64,000 nucleotides of DNA, from the NCBI GenBank assembly GCA_015655415.1, contig JAATFB010000066.1, forward strand, positions 1 through 64,000, written 5' to 3'. The notes under the pieces were generated by a model. That model did not search any database. It was not told the origin of the DNA and saw nothing but the letters and a program-made list of their open reading frames with translations. The translations under genes and the position numbers were made by a program. Origin of the DNA: Actinomycetales bacterium. GTDB lineage: Bacteria; Actinomycetota; Actinomycetes; Actinomycetales; Microbacteriaceae. This document shows, one piece after another, positions 61,312-64,000 of the stretch (the stretch's first letter is position 1; every line of letters begins with the position of its first letter).

Positions 61312-62291
61312 CTCGACCACCGGGCCGCCTCCACCGCCCAGTAGGTCAGAACGGCGTCGGCACCGGCGCGACGGATGCTCGTCAGCGTCTCGAGCACGGC
61401 GCGCTCCCGGTCGATCCACCCGTGCGCGGCGGCGGCCTCGACCATCGAGTACTCGCCGCTGACCTGATATGCCCACACGGGAATGTCACTGAGGGCCGCG
61501 ATCCCGGCGAGCACGTCGAGGTACGACGACGCCGGCTTGACCATGAGGACGTCCGCCCCCTCCTCGAGGTCGAGACGGGCCTCGCGCCGGCCCTCCCTCC
61601 CGTTCGCGGGATCCTGCTGGTAGCTTCGGCGATCGCCCCGCAGCTGGGAGTCGACGGCATCGCGGAACGGTCCGTAGAAGGCGGACGCATACTTCGCCGC
61701 GTATGCGAGCACCGCCGTGTCGACGAAGCCTCCCGCGTCCAGCGCGTCGCGAACGGCCGCGACCTGGCCGTCCATCATCCCGCTGAGCCCGAGGAGCTGC
61801 GACCCGGCTTCCGCCTGTGCCAGCGCCATGTCTCGATAGCGCTCGAGCGTGGCGTCGTTGTCGACGCGGCCCGAATCGTCCAGCACACCGCAGTGCCCGT
61901 GGTCGGTGAACTCGTCGAGGCAGAGATCGGTCTGCACCACCACCGCGTCGCCCACCTCGGCGACGACGGCGCGGGTCGCCACGTTGAGGATGCCATCCCG
62001 GGCCGTGGCGCCGCTGCCGACGGCGTCCCTGACCTCGGGAACACCGAAGAGCATGACACCGCCGACTCCGGCCTCCGCCGCCTCGCTCACGGCGGCCCTC
62101 AGGCTGTCGAGGCTGTGCTGCACCACCCCCGGCATGGAGGGGATCGGCTGCGGCTGGCGGATTCCCTCCCGCACGAACACCGGCAGGATCAGCTCGGCGG
62201 CGTGCACACGCGTCTCCGCGGTCAGGCGTCGCATGGCTGGGGTCGAACGGAGCCGGCGGGGGCGAACAGTCGGATGTAGCACGTCGTTCAC
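61308..62291 (-). CDS. hemB: Porphobilinogen synthase (delta-aminolevulinate dehydratase)
   Basis: This 327-residue enzyme condenses two 5-aminolevulinate molecules to porphobilinogen. The first Schiff-base lysine lies in [19 protein letters not shown] and the second in [14 protein letters not shown]; the metal region is [13 protein letters not shown], which keeps Cys/His-poor features of the magnesium-type actinobacterial enzymes. The GTG start at 62291 follows a TAGGCT box by 6 nt, so hemB-hemL may have their own leaderless promoter inside the cluster. A 118-bp gap with no gene separates it from idi. Confidence 0.95.
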   Translation of the reverse strand: MNDVLHPTVRPRRLRSTPAMRRLTAETRVHAAELILPVFVREGIRQPQPIPSMPGVVQHSLDSLRAAVSEAAEAGVGGVMLFGVPEVRDAVGSGATARDGILNVATRAVVAEVGDAVVVQTDLCLDEFTDHGHCGVLDDSGRVDNDATLERYRDMALAQAEAGSQLLGLSGMMDGQVAAVRDALDAGGFVDTAVLAYAAKYASAFYGPFRDAVDSQLRGDRRSYQQDPANGREGRREARLDLEEGADVLMVKPASSYLDVLAGIAALSDIPVWAYQVSGEYSMVEAAAAHGWIDRERAVLETLTSIRRAGADAVLTYWAVEAARWSR

Positions 62292-62297
62292 TGCTCC

Positions 62298-62303
62298 AGC
62301 CTA
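62298..62303 (-). promoter_or_regulatory. -10 box of hemB, predicted leaderless
   Basis: On the minus strand TAGGCT lies 6 nt before GTG 62291. Confidence 0.65.
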
Positions 62304-62421
62304 GGCGTCATGGACCTGTGCGAAGGATGAGCGCCCCCGCCAGAAGCCGCCTTCCGCGGGCATCCGCCGGCGTAGGCCACGCGAACCGGCTTCTCGGCGC
62401 GGGAGCGCAGTGACGGGCGGC

Positions 62422-62979
62422 CTACGCTCGCGAGTACAGCGGCAGCAGCCGCGCCTGCTCCACGAGCCACGGGCTGAACGCCCACGGGGCCCCCCGCAGC
62501 GCGACCGCGAGATCGGCGGGCGCCACGGCGGCGGTCTCCGACGCCTCCATGGGGCTCGGTCGCACCTCGCCCACCGCCCGCGCCACGAACACCGGGCACA
62601 CCTCGTGCTCGACCACCCCGCAGGCGTCCACGGCCCGGTAGCGGAAGTCGGGCAGCACGAGGTCGAGGTCGGCGAGGCGGATGCCCAGCTCCTGACGCGC
62701 GTGCCGGCGCACGGCATCCGCCGGCGCCTCGCCGGGCGCCGGATGCCCGCAGAACGCGTTCGTCCACACCCCGGCGAACGTGCGCTTCGACAGCGCACGA
62801 CGCGTCACCAGCAGCCGCCCGTCGGGCAGCAGGACGTGACAGGAGAATCCGAGGTGCAGCGGCGTGTCCGCCCCGTGCACCGACGCCTTCGGCGCGCTGC
62901 CGATCGGCGTTCCGTCCTCGTCGAGCAGGACGACGAGGCTCGGGTCGACGGCGCCCGACGCGCCCCGCCGCGACGTCAC
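62422..62979 (-). CDS. idi: Isopentenyl-diphosphate delta-isomerase, type I
   Basis: This 185-residue Nudix-fold enzyme interconverts isopentenyl and dimethylallyl diphosphate. The catalytic cysteine is in TFAGVWTNAFCGHPAPGE and the Nudix-like helix RRHARQELGIRLADLDLVLP carries the metal glutamates; FRYRAVDACGVVEHEVCPV holds the second conserved glutamate region. The GTG start overlaps the hemD stop by 4 bp, so it is read together with hemC and hemD. An isoprenoid gene inside a heme operon is unusual. Confidence 0.93.
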   Translation of the reverse strand: MTSRRGASGAVDPSLVVLLDEDGTPIGSAPKASVHGADTPLHLGFSCHVLLPDGRLLVTRRALSKRTFAGVWTNAFCGHPAPGEAPADAVRRHARQELGIRLADLDLVLPDFRYRAVDACGVVEHEVCPVFVARAVGEVRPSPMEASETAAVAPADLAVALRGAPWAFSPWLVEQARLLPLYSRA

Positions 62980-63773
62980 GAGTCCGCGCGCTGCGCCGCG
63001 ACCCGGGCCACCGCGTCGACCAGCGACTCGGCCGTGCGGTCCCGGGCGACCACGTCGACCCGGAGCCCGGCAGAACGGGCGTCCCGCGCCGTGCGCGGGC
63101 CGATGGCGGCGACCAGCGTGCCCTCGGGCACCGGTCCCAGCTGCTGCTGCACCTGCTCGGCGACGCTGCCCGAGGTGACCAGGATGGCGTTGATGCGGCC
63201 GGACGCCACGTCGGCCACCACGTGCTCGGCCACCGGGATGCCCACCGTGCGGTAAGCGACGACGGACTCCACGTCGTGACCCATCTCGGTCAGGCCGTCG
63301 GTGAGCGTGGGCTTGGCAATCTCGCTGCGCAGCGTGAGCACCCGCAGGGGAACGACGCCGCGGGTGGCGGCGGGCCACTCCGCCAGGAGGCCCACGGCCG
63401 AGTTGTCGTCCGCCGGCACCAGGTCGGCGCGATAGCCGGCGGCGAGCAGCGCGGCGGCGGTCGTCTCGCCGACCGCTGCGATGCGCGTGTTCGGGGGGAT
63501 CCGTGCCTGGTGCGCCGACAGCACGTCCACCGTCGTCGCGCTGGTGACGGTGACCCAGTCGAACCGGCCCGCTGCGAGCTCGGCGAGCGCGCGCTCCAGT
63601 GCCTCCTCGTCGGAGGTGGGGGCGAAGTTGATCATGGGGGCGACAACGGGGATGCCGCCGTGCGCGCGGATGTCCGCGGCCACCGAGTCGCCCCACGGGC
63701 CGCCGCGCGGCACGAGCACGCGCCAGCCCGCGAGCGGCTTGGGCCCCTGGGTGGGAATCGGGCCGGTGGTCAT
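62976..63773 (-). CDS. hemD: Uroporphyrinogen-III synthase
   Basis: This 265-residue protein has the two-domain HemD layout with weak sequence conservation: GWRVLVPRGGPWGDSVAADI at the start, DWVTVTSATTVDVL near residue 75, AAVGETTAAALLAAGY, and the second-domain NAILVTSGSVAEQVQQQLG and VAAIGPRTARDARSAGL. It closes hydroxymethylbilane with inversion of ring D. Its ATG overlaps the hemC stop (ATGA), and identity is supported by that position. Confidence 0.92.
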   Translation of the reverse strand: MTTGPIPTQGPKPLAGWRVLVPRGGPWGDSVAADIRAHGGIPVVAPMINFAPTSDEEALERALAELAAGRFDWVTVTSATTVDVLSAHQARIPPNTRIAAVGETTAAALLAAGYRADLVPADDNSAVGLLAEWPAATRGVVPLRVLTLRSEIAKPTLTDGLTEMGHDVESVVAYRTVGIPVAEHVVADVASGRINAILVTSGSVAEQVQQQLGPVPEGTLVAAIGPRTARDARSAGLRVDVVARDRTAESLVDAVARVAAQRADS

Positions 63774-64000
63774 CGCGGCGCACCCCCGAGCGGGGCGAGG
63801 GCGGCGGGGCCGCCGTCGAGAAGCTCGTCGACGACGCGCTGGGAGGCGTCCTCCGCCGCCTCCAGCAGTGCCGAACGTCCGCGGCCATCGATGCTGGCCG
63901 CGTGCGAGGAGGTGAGGCGCGCGGCGCCGTCGGGCGCGTACACGGTGGCGGTGACGAACAGCAGGCCGTCCTCGATCAGCGCGGTCGCGCCCAGCGGTGC
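63770..64000 (-). CDS. hemC: Hydroxymethylbilane synthase, C-terminal part (partial at window edge)
   Basis: The last 76 codons of a gene running off the window are present. APLGATALIEDGLLFVTATVY and RLTSSHAASIDGRGRSA match the C-terminal domain of porphobilinogen deaminase, in which the preceding residue is the dipyrromethane-binding Cys region (outside the window). The TGA overlaps the hemD start. The context (hemC-hemD) makes the call strong despite the short fragment. Confidence 0.85.
   Translation of the reverse strand, partial: APLGATALIEDGLLFVTATVYAPDGAARLTSSHAASIDGRGRSALLEAAEDASQRVVDELLDGGPAALAPLGGAPR

Overview
The window is high-GC DNA with short intergenic gaps, many 4-bp stop/start overlaps (GTGA, ATGA), many GTG and some TTG starts, and a complete-looking actinobacterial gene set: PutA, polyprenol-phosphate mannose synthase, paired NlpC/P60 hydrolases, a heme cluster and several sugar ABC systems. 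Base composition, gene content and the recurring GCATCCG/CGGATGC word fit an actinobacterium, most likely Microbacteriaceae (Leifsonia/Microbacterium-like). This is inferred from style; no marker gene such as 16S rRNA is present. I saw no rRNA, tRNA, insertion sequence, prophage or CRISPR array.

Layout. 0.4-3.1 kb: arginine/ornithine catabolism (ornithine aminotransferase, a guanidine-modifying enzyme, a divergent Lrp/AsnC regulator). 3.2-5.4 kb: two-component system. 5.4-7.6 kb: two tandem NlpC/P60 hydrolases. 8.2-12.7 kb: bifunctional PutA and a TetR regulator. 12.9-16.4 kb: NAD(P) epimerase, siderophore-interacting protein, AlkA-like glycosylase, thioesterase. 16.5-19.5 kb: methylcitrate synthase and methylcitrate dehydratase. 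19.6-26.1 kb: dipeptide ABC transporter plus membrane dipeptidase. 26.1-33.8 kb: PEBP protein, polyprenol-phosphate mannose synthase with a GT-C mannosyltransferase, YoaK-type membrane protein, aldose epimerase, LssY-like membrane protein, GntR regulator. 33.8-47.2 kb: a sugar ABC transporter, two lactonases and a six-gene operon that I read as a D-apionate catabolic pathway. 47.3-49.0 kb: a TetR regulon with three matching operators, a 45-codon ORF and a frameshifted SDR gene. 49-51 kb: AcuI/YhdH-type reductase and small proteins. 51.2-59.9 kb: a ROK regulator and two adjacent monosaccharide ABC systems. 59.9-64 kb: hemL, hemB, idi, hemD and the 3' end of hemC, all on the minus strand.

How the genes work together. 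Arginine can be taken to ornithine, glutamate semialdehyde and glutamate by the guanidine-modifying enzyme, RocD and the dehydrogenase half of PutA. The 38.5-47.2 kb genes can take D-apionolactone to D-apionate (ApnL), 3-oxo-isoapionate (ApnO), L-erythrulose (OiaC), L-erythrulose-1-phosphate (LerK), D-erythrulose-4-phosphate (LerI) and D-erythrose-4-phosphate (DerI). A MFS permease and a sugar ABC importer are attached, and the same GTCAACCGGTTGAC-type palindrome overlaps the promoters of both halves.

Two features run through the whole window. One is a dispersed short repeat, GGTTTCGACAGGCTCAACC and relatives, present as four arrays lying close behind stop codons; its arms co-vary. The other is a large set of genes whose start codon sits 6-7 nt after a TAnnnT -10 box, which predicts leaderless mRNAs.
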